NCBI GenBank assembly: GCA_014238345.1 | Contig: JABABF010000019.1 | Location: 1-9,074 of the forward strand | Direction: 5' to 3' | DNA length: 9,074 nt | Source of the DNA: Gammaproteobacteria bacterium | GTDB taxonomy: Bacteria; Pseudomonadota; Gammaproteobacteria; JABABF01 | In this document: one piece after another, positions 1-5,726 of the stretch | How positions within the stretch are numbered: position 1 is the first letter of the stretch | Layout: each line of letters starts with the position of its first letter | Notes under the pieces: generated by a model | Database searches by the model: none | What the model saw: only the letters and a program-made list of their open reading frames with translations | What the model was told of the DNA's origin: nothing | Program-made: the position numbers and the translations under genes

Positions 1-735
1 CATGTCGGCAATATGCCACAGGCAGATGCCCAGTGCAGTGAGTACATAAATTCCGCACATGAAAGGCACTAACAAGCCGACCACTTGGCCGATGCGGCGA
101 ATACCGCCGATGATCACTGTGCCGATGAGTACAGACATCACGATGCCGGTCACCATGGGAGACACTTGGAAGTAGGTCTCCATCAATTGGGCAACTTGGT
201 TGGCTTGGAACATATTGCCGCCCCCAAAGGCGGCACAAATGCACAGGAAGGCAAATGCGGCGGCCATCGGGCGCGCCAAGGTGCTGCCCAGTCCGGGAAA
301 ATATTCTGGGATCCCCCGCGTGATGTAATAGATCGGCCCGCCACGCCAAGTGCCGCCAGCATCCTGCTCTCGGTAGTAGGTGCCAAGGCTACATTCGGCG
401 AATTTGGTCGCCATGCCGAGTAAGCCGATCACCCACATCCATACCAGCGCCCCCGGCCCGCCGACGGCGATGGCGATGGCAACCCCAGCGATATTGCCAA
501 GGCCGACAGTAGCGGAGACAGCGCCGAATAGCGCCTGAGCATGGCTGATGTTACCGGCGTCCTCCTCGGTGTCGTATTTTCCACGCAAGATGTCCAGTGC
601 GAGACGGAAGCCACGAAATTGGATAAAGCCTGTGAAGACGGTCAGAAAGCAACCTGCCCCCAGACACAGAATCACCACGGGCCAATTCCACACCATGGCG
701 ACCAAGGTGTTCAGTACGATTTCGAGTTGTTCCAT
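1..735 (-). CDS. Sodium:alanine/amino-acid symporter, AGCS family (N-terminal part, runs off left edge)
   Basis: Inner-membrane carrier that, in this family (AGCS, TC 2.A.25), imports alanine, glycine or a related amino acid with sodium. I translated the minus strand from ATG at 735-733 and found 245 uninterrupted codons to the window edge; family members are about 450 residues, so roughly the C-terminal half is missing. Visible hallmarks are a hydrophobic first segment (about 15-40), ISHAQAL (63-69), the family signature around TVGLGNIAGVA (76-86), GGPGA (92-96), LGMATKFAEC (106-115), GGP-YY (132-137) and GGIRRIGQV (210-218), with several further membrane spans after 155. The start is the first ATG giving the normal N-terminus; only a weak AGAG lies upstream. 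It follows the DUF192 gene by 102 bases on the same strand and may have its own promoter. The substrate cannot be read from sequence. Confidence 0.93.
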   Translation of the reverse strand, partial: MEQLEIVLNTLVAMVWNWPVVILCLGAGCFLTVFTGFIQFRGFRLALDILRGKYDTEEDAGNISHAQALFGAVSATVGLGNIAGVAIAIAVGGPGALVWMWVIGLLGMATKFAECSLGTYYREQDAGGTWRGGPIYYITRGIPEYFPGLGSTLARPMAAAFAFLCICAAFGGGNMFQANQVAQLMETYFQVSPMVTGIVMSVLIGTVIIGGIRRIGQVVGLLVPFMCGIYVLTALGICLWHIADM

Positions 736-837
736 CACACTTGCTACTCTGAGAGATGCGTTTTTCCAGCCACCATATTAGCGTAATTGCACCCTTCCTA
801 TATTTTGGTGGCCGCCGATTTTGGTCAGCGCGAATTA
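736..837. other. Intergenic gap with imperfect inverted repeat
   Basis: 102 bases between the DUF192 stop and the symporter start. It contains inverted arms GCCACCA (769-775) and TGGTGGC (806-812), with partial pairing further inward. No T-run follows the hairpin on either strand in the correct place, so it does not look like a Rho-independent terminator. On the minus strand a TAATAT (780-775) could be a -10 box for the symporter gene, but I see no matching -35. The repeat could be an operator; this is inference. Confidence 0.3.
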
Positions 838-1371
838 TCAGAAGGGTGATGGCAATAAGATGGGTCTGCTCGGTTTGGCTTCAGTGGTGAAGCGCTTGGA
901 GAGCACCTGATCGCTGGCGCAGATGCCATGCCGCTTCGCCGTGCCGCCGGGCAGTTCCAGCACCGCTAGTGCCGCTACTTGTGGCGAGACCAGGCGCTCA
1001 GAGTGCGGTTCGCGCGATGCTTCAATGGCCAAGATGCGCCCATCAGCAGCCAAGAACAGCATGTCAAGCGGAATCAATGTGTCCTTCATCCACAGGACGC
1101 GTCTGGCGCTGTCTGGCCACAAAAACAGCATGCCGGTATCGGCGGGCAAATGGCTACGGTGTTGCAAGCCACGGCGCCGCGTGGCATCGTCCGCCACCAC
1201 TTCCACTTTATAGCGCTGCCGTTTTGGCTCTGAGCACTGGCCAGTTTTGATGTCTAGCCGCTCGCGGCTCGGTGCCTCATTCGCTACTATGGGGGCGGTG
1301 TCGCCAACGGTTTGGGCATTGGCCGATGCTATGTGGGCAATGCCCAGTAGCAGTGCTAGCAGTGCCGCCAT
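838..1371 (-). CDS. Secreted DUF192 protein
   Basis: 177-residue protein of the DUF192 family (Pfam PF02643, COG1430), whose function is not established. The first 20 residues form a signal-peptide-like stretch (leucine/alanine core, probable cleavage after ANA at 17-19), although the n-region has no lysine or arginine. The DUF192 domain covers about 53-157: a basic RRRGLQHR segment (66-72), DTGMLF (79-83), the hallmark WMKDT (94-98), PLDMLFL (101-107), and LELPGGTA (138-145). The start is fixed: in the 36 bases back to the fabB stop there is no other in-frame start, and an in-frame TAA lies directly after the fabB TGA. No Shine-Dalgarno is visible, so translation may be coupled to fabB. It shares a strand and probably a transcript with fabA-fabB, but the link to fatty acid synthesis is only positional. 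Confidence 0.88.
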   Translation of the reverse strand: MAALLALLLGIAHIASANAQTVGDTAPIVANEAPSRERLDIKTGQCSEPKRQRYKVEVVADDATRRRGLQHRSHLPADTGMLFLWPDSARRVLWMKDTLIPLDMLFLAADGRILAIEASREPHSERLVSPQVAALAVLELPGGTAKRHGICASDQVLSKRFTTEAKPSRPILLPSPF

Positions 1372-1407
1372 CGCAGGAGTCTTGGTGGAGCCCGAGGACG
1401 GCTGTTA

Positions 1408-2679
1408 TCAGCTCGCGCCCTCGTAGCGTTGAAACAGCAAGGCCGCATTGGTGCCGCCAAAGCCGAAGCTGGAACTCAGCACATTATTTAGTTGCACTTG
1501 GTCGCGCCGCTCGATTACCAGCGGCAATTGGCCAAACTCTTTGGTGATGGCTGGATCGAGTTGATCAACATTGGCCGAGGCGGCAATGAAATGCTCATCC
1601 ATCATCAATAGGCAATAGATTGCTTCTTGAACCCCAGTGGCTCCTAGAGAGTGGCCAGTTAGCGACTTGGTGGAGCTGAAAGGGGGCATCTGTGAGCCGA
1701 ACACTTCGCGCAGGGCTCGCAATTCTTTCAAATCACCCTGTGGTGTACTGGTGCCGTGGGTATTGATATAGTCGACTTGGGCTCCCTCAGGCAGACCCTC
1801 GCCATCCATGCCGTCTAGGGCTTGGCGCATGCAGGCGACGGCACCGTCTGGGGTGTCCGCCAGCACCATGCCGCCGCCATCGGCAGTGGCACCGTAGCCA
1901 GCCAGCTCGGCATATATCTGCGGGGCGCCGCGTCGCTCGGCATGCTCCAGTGCCTCCAAGACGAGCATGCCTCCGCCCGCAGCAATGACGAAGCCATCGC
2001 GGTCCTTGTCGTAAGCACGGGAGGCTCGTGTGGGCTCGTCATTCCAAGAAGTCGACAGCGCGTGCATGCTGTCAAACAAGCAGCTCAAAGTCCAGTGTTC
2101 GCCCTCGCCGCCACCGGCGAAGATCACATCTTGTTGGCCGCCGGCGATTAGCTGTGCTGCATTGCCGATACAGTGCGTACTAGTGGCACAGGCGGAGGCG
2201 ATACTGTAGTTTACACCGCGGATGCGGAAAGCCTCGGCGAGACAGGCCGACACTGAGCTAGACATTGTGCGCGGCACTCTATAGGCTCCCACGGCACGCA
2301 ATTTGCCCGCCCGTGCGAGGTCGGCGCTCTCCTGAATGTCCTTGGTCGAATTACCGCCCGAGCCAGCGATCACTCCAGTGCGTGGATGGGATACCTGCTC
2401 CGGCGCAAGCCCAGCATCGGCGATGGCTTGTTGCAACGACAGGCTGGCGTAGACCGCCGCATCGTTCATGAAGCGCAGGCTCTGGCGGTCAATATGCGGT
2501 TTAGGATCTACCTCAATGCAACCCGCCACTTGGCTTTTCATGCCGATCTCGCGGTAGGCTTCAACGAAGCTCAGCCCTGATCGTCCTTCGCGCAACGATT
2601 GCAACACACTCTGACAACCTATCCCAATGCACGAGACAATGCCCCGCCCAGTGATGACGACTCGCCTAGTATCACTCAT
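1408..2679 (-). CDS. fabB: 3-oxoacyl-ACP synthase I (beta-ketoacyl-ACP synthase)
   Basis: Cytoplasmic condensing enzyme that elongates acyl-ACP with malonyl-ACP. FabB is the enzyme that extends the cis-3-decenoyl-ACP made by FabA, leading to unsaturated fatty acids. The 423 residues align along their length with E. coli FabB (406). The Cys-His-His set is intact: C164 in SACATS, H308 in NTHGTST and H343 in TGHSLG, with K338 just before it. The glycine-rich SFGFGGTNA end motif is present. A loop around 287-300 (GMDGEGLPEGA) is longer than in E. coli. I chose ATG at 2679, which gives MSDTRRVVITG like E. coli FabB; an in-frame TTG at 2694 would add five residues. The start overlaps the fabA stop by 8 bases and has no Shine-Dalgarno, so coupled translation is likely. 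It ends with tandem TGA-TAA stops (1410-1405). Confidence 0.96.
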   Translation of the reverse strand: MSDTRRVVITGRGIVSCIGIGCQSVLQSLREGRSGLSFVEAYREIGMKSQVAGCIEVDPKPHIDRQSLRFMNDAAVYASLSLQQAIADAGLAPEQVSHPRTGVIAGSGGNSTKDIQESADLARAGKLRAVGAYRVPRTMSSSVSACLAEAFRIRGVNYSIASACATSTHCIGNAAQLIAGGQQDVIFAGGGEGEHWTLSCLFDSMHALSTSWNDEPTRASRAYDKDRDGFVIAAGGGMLVLEALEHAERRGAPQIYAELAGYGATADGGGMVLADTPDGAVACMRQALDGMDGEGLPEGAQVDYINTHGTSTPQGDLKELRALREVFGSQMPPFSSTKSLTGHSLGATGVQEAIYCLLMMDEHFIAASANVDQLDPAITKEFGQLPLVIERRDQVQLNNVLSSSFGFGGTNAALLFQRYEGAS

Positions 2680-3274
2680 GGTGGTCTGGATCAAACATTT
2701 TCATATTGGTGAATAGACCTACGCGCAGGTCTTGTGCGCGGTACACCAACGCATCACCTACTGACACGGTACCGTTGGCAAGGCACAGCGTTGTATCCGG
2801 CCGTGTAATGACACGTTTGATTTCAAGAGAGTAGCGCACCAGCTTGGAACTCGGCAACACTTGACCGGTGAATTGCACTTTGCCAGCGCCCAGTGCCCGC
2901 CCACATCCTAGATGTCCCAGCCAACCCATGTAGAAGCCAGTCAACTGCCATAGGGCATCCAGACCGAGGCAACCCGGCATGACGGGGTCTTGGAGGAAGT
3001 GGCAACCGAAAAACCATTCATCGGGTCGCACCACCCACTCGGCAGTCACCTCTCCTCGTGAACTTGGGCCGTCGTCGGTTTTAGCTATATGCGTAATGTT
3101 GTCGAACGCGAGCATCGGGGGGGCGGGCAACACCGGCCCCCGCGAGCTAAACAGCTTCCCTTGAGAACACTTAATTAGCTCGTCCCATGAGAATGAGCTG
3201 GGCGGTGCCACTTGATCGCTGTTACCAGCCAATTGCCACCATGGTGGATGATGTGGAGGCTGCGCTTGTGTCAT
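2672..3274 (-). CDS. fabA: 3-hydroxydecanoyl-ACP dehydratase / trans-2,cis-3-decenoyl isomerase
   Basis: Introduces the cis double bond in anaerobic unsaturated fatty acid synthesis by dehydrating 3-hydroxydecanoyl-ACP and isomerising it to the cis-3 product. The catalytic pair is present with family spacing: H92 in WFFGCHF and D106 in GCLGLDA, equivalent to H70 and D84 of E. coli. Other conserved blocks are LPAPPML (49-55), DPVMPG (96-101), LGWLG-like MGWLG and KVQFTGQVLP. From ATG 3274 the protein is 200 residues, versus about 171 in relatives; the first 21 are a Pro/His/Trp-rich leader without counterpart. A GTG at 3211 would give 179 residues whose N-terminus matches the usual length, so it is a serious alternative. 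The frame is also open upstream to ATG 3406 and beyond, overlapping manC, which I take as chance. A weak GGA precedes ATG 3274. First gene of the fabA-fabB group. Confidence 0.95.
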   Translation of the reverse strand: MTQAQPPHHPPWWQLAGNSDQVAPPSSFSWDELIKCSQGKLFSSRGPVLPAPPMLAFDNITHIAKTDDGPSSRGEVTAEWVVRPDEWFFGCHFLQDPVMPGCLGLDALWQLTGFYMGWLGHLGCGRALGAGKVQFTGQVLPSSKLVRYSLEIKRVITRPDTTLCLANGTVSVGDALVYRAQDLRVGLFTNMKMFDPDHHE

Positions 3275-3290
3275 ATTTCCAGTTGCCATT

Positions 3291-3321
3291 TTGTTAATGT
3301 CAAAAATTGGACTTTTATCAT
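3291..3321 (+). promoter_or_regulatory. Candidate sigma-70-like promoter for manC-galU-cpsG
   Basis: TTGTTA (3291-3296) and TATCAT (3316-3321, five of six matches) could be -35 and -10 boxes, but the 19-base spacer is longer than ideal. The predicted start near 3328 would lie just before the 3332-3390 hairpin and leave a leader of about 90 bases. It overlaps the proposed fabA -10 on the opposite strand, so the two promoters might exclude each other. Weak call. Confidence 0.25.
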
Positions 3322-3325
3322 AGCA
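3317..3325 (-). promoter_or_regulatory. Candidate extended -10 promoter for fabA
   Basis: Reading the minus strand from 3325 to 3317 gives TGCTATGAT, an extended -10 (TGn plus TATGAT, five of six matches to TATAAT). No good -35 lies 16-18 bases upstream, which extended -10 promoters tolerate. The predicted transcript start near 3310 would give a leader of about 36 bases to ATG 3274, or about 100 to GTG 3211. Confidence 0.35.
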
Positions 3326-3331
3326 TGTAGC

Positions 3332-3390
3332 GTGCTGGCCACGGTAATCTATGTTAAAGTAGCGGCTGTCTACTTTGCCGTGGTCAGCGC
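3332..3390 (+). repeat. Long inverted repeat / potential structured 5' leader of manC operon
   Basis: Outer arms GTGCTGGCCACGG (3332-3344) and CCGTGGTCAGCGC (3378-3390) pair over 13 positions. Eleven are Watson-Crick, and the other two (3333/3389 and 3338/3384) become G-U pairs only when the plus strand is read as RNA. A T3345-G3377 wobble can follow. Inside, AAAGTAG (3356-3362) pairs perfectly with CTACTTT (3370-3376) around a 7-base loop, leaving about 10 unpaired bases (3346-3355) on the left side. No U-run follows, so it is not a simple terminator. It ends 29 bases before the manC ATG, leaving an AU-rich unstructured start region without a Shine-Dalgarno. I infer a transcript-stabilising or regulatory leader; a DNA operator is also possible. 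Confidence 0.5.
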
Positions 3391-3419
3391 TTGACTCGTT
3401 GTCCATAATTTCAATATTT

Positions 3420-4868
3420 ATGCTGTTCCCCCTTATCCTTGCTGGCGGTAACGGTACGCGATTATGGCCGCTTTCTCGGCAACAGCAACCCAAGCAATTA
3501 CAGGCCTTGGTGGGGGATCAATCGCTATTGCAGTTGGCATTGGATCGGGCACTGTCAATGGAGGGTGGTGCGTTACCACCCTACGGCAACACTCTGATCG
3601 CCGGTCACCGTCGTTTGAGTTTGCCCCTCATGGAGGCACTCTCCAGCTTGGGGGGCGATGCGCGACTATTGCTTGAGCCAGTCGGGCGCAACACGGCACC
3701 AGTCGTAGCCATCGGTGCCCTCGCCGCCCTTGAGCAGTGTGCTGATGCGCTGTTGCTGGTGTTGCCAGCAGATCACTTAGTGCGCGATATCGCGGCTTTG
3801 CGCAATGCGGTGGGTAGCGCTACTGAGCTCGCTGCCGAGCAACGGTTGTGTACTTTTGGTATTGTGCCCGAGCGCCCTGAGACAGGCTATGGTTACATAC
3901 TTCGCGGGCGTGCCTTGGACGGTCATCAGCAGGCGTACACGGTGGATCGTTTCATTGAGAAGCCCTCCGAGTCACTCGCCGCTGAGTACTACAAGAGCGG
4001 TGCCTACTCGTGGAATAGTGGCATGTTTTTATTCCCCGCCGCAACTTATTTGGAGGAGCTTGAGCGCTATGCCCCAGAGATTGCCACCGCTTGTCACAAG
4101 TCGTGGCGCGATGCCGCCATTGATGGCGCGGTCATACGACTGGGCACCGCCGCCTATGAAGCATGTCCAAGCGATTCCATAGATTATGCCGTGATGGAGC
4201 ACACTGAGCGTGCAGCGGTGGTCGCTCTGTCCTGTGGCTGGAGCGACATCGGCTCTTGGGATGTGTTGTGGAATCAAGAAACACATGGCGATAACGGCAA
4301 TGTTGAGATCGGCGATGTGTGTAGCCATAAGGTACACAACTGCTATCTGCGTAGCGAGTCGCGTCTGCTGGCCGCTGTTGGGATTGAAGATGTGATTGCG
4401 GTGGAGACCGCTGATGCCGTATTGATCACCTCGCGTCAACGCAGCCAAGAGGTCAAGGCTTTGGTGGACGAGCTCGATCGGGCGGGTCGCTCAGAAGTGA
4501 CCTCACATCAGCGAGTGCGCCGCCCTTGGGGCTTCTTTGAGTCGCTGAGCTGCGGTGCTGGCCACCAAGTCAAGCGCATCCATGTCGACCCCGGCCAACG
4601 CCTGTCGTTACAGTATCATCACCATCGAGCCGAGTACTGGGTGGTCACGGCAGGGGTCGCCACGGTGACTGTAGATCAGCAGACCAGCGGCCTCAGTGTG
4701 GGGGAATCCACCTATATTCCGGTAGGGAGCCGTCACCGCCTTGCCAATGATGGCGATGTACCAATCGAGTTAATCGAAGTGCAGATCGGCGATTATTTAG
4801 GGGAGGATGATATCGTGCGTCTTGACGACAGCTACGGGCGGGATCTTGCGGCGGAGATCGCTGGATGA
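3420..4868 (+). CDS. manC: Mannose-1-phosphate guanylyltransferase / mannose-6-phosphate isomerase
   Basis: Bifunctional ManC/AlgA-type enzyme of 482 residues, the usual length. The N-terminal nucleotidyltransferase (about 1-340) makes GDP-mannose from mannose-1-P and GTP: GGNGTRLWPLSR (9-20), PKQ (24-26), PVGRNTAP (87-94), PADH (116-119), FIEKP (178-182), WNSGMF (198-203) and GWSDIGSW (273-280). The C-terminal cupin (about 365-474) is a type II phosphomannose isomerase interconverting fructose-6-P and mannose-6-P: RPWG (368-371), SLQYHHHRAEYW (396-407), YIPVGSRHRL (432-441), QIGDYLGEDDIVR. At 406 it has Tyr where relatives usually have His (HRAEHW). The start is ATG 3420, giving the standard MLFPLILAGG; there is no Shine-Dalgarno, only an AU-rich leader. 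It is the first gene of the operon, and its stop overlaps galU as ATGA. Confidence 0.95.
   Translation: MLFPLILAGGNGTRLWPLSRQQQPKQLQALVGDQSLLQLALDRALSMEGGALPPYGNTLIAGHRRLSLPLMEALSSLGGDARLLLEPVGRNTAPVVAIGALAALEQCADALLLVLPADHLVRDIAALRNAVGSATELAAEQRLCTFGIVPERPETGYGYILRGRALDGHQQAYTVDRFIEKPSESLAAEYYKSGAYSWNSGMFLFPAATYLEELERYAPEIATACHKSWRDAAIDGAVIRLGTAAYEACPSDSIDYAVMEHTERAAVVALSCGWSDIGSWDVLWNQETHGDNGNVEIGDVCSHKVHNCYLRSESRLLAAVGIEDVIAVETADAVLITSRQRSQEVKALVDELDRAGRSEVTSHQRVRRPWGFFESLSCGAGHQVKRIHVDPGQRLSLQYHHHRAEYWVVTAGVATVTVDQQTSGLSVGESTYIPVGSRHRLANDGDVPIELIEVQIGDYLGEDDIVRLDDSYGRDLAAEIAG
4853..4856 (+). promoter_or_regulatory. Shine-Dalgarno for galU inside manC
   Basis: GGAG lies 8 bases before the galU ATG (4865), within the last codons of manC. 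It is the only clear Shine-Dalgarno I find among the starts in this window. It supports the ATG at 4865 that overlaps the manC TGA (4866-4868). Confidence 0.6.
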
Positions 4869-5716
4869 ACACGAGACTACCCCAAAAATGCCTGTTTCCG
4901 ATGGCCGGTTTTGGTACCCGTTTTTTGCCTGCGACCAAGACTGTGCCCAAGGAGATGTTGCCCATTGTCAATAAGCCGTTGGCGCACTACGGTGTTGAGG
5001 AGGCGATGGAGGCCGGGCTGGTCGATATCGGTATTGTCACCAGTCGTGGCAAAGAAGCCATCACTGACTATTTTGATATTGCTTCGGCTGAGCTGACCCA
5101 GCAGCTCGACAACACTGCCCGTAGCGAGTTGCTGAGTGGTTTACAACAGATTCTCACCTGTTGCTCCTTTAGTTTCATTCGCCAGTATGTGCGGCGCGGC
5201 CTCGGCGATGCTGTGCTGACAGGCCGACCGTTGATCGGCGACCAGCCCTTTGGGGTGATATTGGCCGATGACTTGTGCATAGCACCTCCGGGTCAGGACA
5301 ATGCTATGCAACAGATGGTAGCTGTCTTTAAGCAATTTGATGCCAAGTACAGTGTGATTGCCGTGGAGGAACTGCCCACTGATGAGCTGTCCCGTTTCGG
5401 GGTGATCGATGCCTTGCCAATCGCGGGTTTTCCCAATCTGCTACAGGTGAGCAATTTGGTCGAGAAGCCAGCTCCAGGCACAGCTCCAAGCAACTACGGG
5501 ATCATTGGCCGCTACCTGTTGACACCCGATATTTTTGAGATTCTTGAGCGTACGGAACTCGGCCACAGCGGAGAAATCCAGCTGACCGACGCATTGTGTG
5601 AACAAGCTCGACAGGGGCGTCTGATCGCTTGGTGTCTGCAGGGGCGGCGCTTTGATTGTGGCGGGGTGGCGGGCTTTGTCGCCGCCGTAAATCACTTCCA
5701 CGGCCAAGGCCTATAG
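4865..5716 (+). CDS. galU: UTP-glucose-1-phosphate uridylyltransferase
   Basis: Makes UDP-glucose from UTP and glucose-1-P, the precursor of glucose, galactose and glucuronate units in surface polysaccharides. The 283 residues match bacterial GalU in length. Visible motifs: KCLFPMAGFGTRFLPATK (8-25) with the nucleotide-binding loop, PKEMLPIVNKPL (28-39), LADDL (133-137, metal-binding aspartates), SRFGVID (176-182), LVEKP (198-202, sugar-phosphate lysine K201), APSNYGIIGRY (207-217), SGEIQLTDAL (235-244) and FDCGG (263-267). At 115 Asp replaces the His of the usual GLGHAVL. Its ATG overlaps the manC stop by four bases (ATGA) with GGAG 8 bases upstream, so translation is probably coupled. It ends 10 bases before cpsG. 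Confidence 0.95.
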   Translation: MNTRLPQKCLFPMAGFGTRFLPATKTVPKEMLPIVNKPLAHYGVEEAMEAGLVDIGIVTSRGKEAITDYFDIASAELTQQLDNTARSELLSGLQQILTCCSFSFIRQYVRRGLGDAVLTGRPLIGDQPFGVILADDLCIAPPGQDNAMQQMVAVFKQFDAKYSVIAVEELPTDELSRFGVIDALPIAGFPNLLQVSNLVEKPAPGTAPSNYGIIGRYLLTPDIFEILERTELGHSGEIQLTDALCEQARQGRLIAWCLQGRRFDCGGVAGFVAAVNHFHGQGL

Positions 5717-5726
5717 CGCACAGCCA

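Larger units (their letters stand above)
3275..3419. promoter_or_regulatory. AT-rich divergent promoter region between fabA and manC
   Basis: This 145-base stretch separates two divergent genes and is visibly richer in A and T than its surroundings. It is the only place in the window with room for promoters of both transcription units. It contains candidate -10 boxes on both strands at the same place (about 3316-3325) and a long inverted repeat (3332-3390). A short imperfect palindrome AGCATGTAGCGTGCT (3322-3336) overlaps the upstream edge of the minus-strand -10 and could be a repressor operator, as fabA is regulated by FadR, FabR or DesT in other gammaproteobacteria. I do not recognise a specific consensus for any of these. 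Confidence 0.6.

Noticed and set aside
85..423. 112-codon plus-strand open frame, His/Gly/Ala-rich
   Set aside because: Antisense to the AGCS symporter, which reads cleanly through with family motifs on the minus strand.
769..812. Rho-independent terminator after the DUF192 gene
   Set aside because: The hairpin has an A-run rather than a T-run after it on the transcribed minus strand, and no T-run on the plus side.
3391..3419. TTGACT at 3391-3396 as a -35 box for manC
   Set aside because: A -10 at correct spacing would overlap the manC ATG and put the transcript start inside the gene; leaderless initiation further inside makes no sense for the conserved N-terminus.
3275..3493. Open frame extending fabA upstream by up to 73 codons, including ATG 3406
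   Set aside because: The extension has no resemblance to FabA, crosses the start of the divergent manC gene and would leave no promoter space; the open frame is best explained by chance.
4029..4448. 139-codon minus-strand open frame
   Set aside because: Antisense shadow of the manC coding frame with no domain, start signal or promoter.
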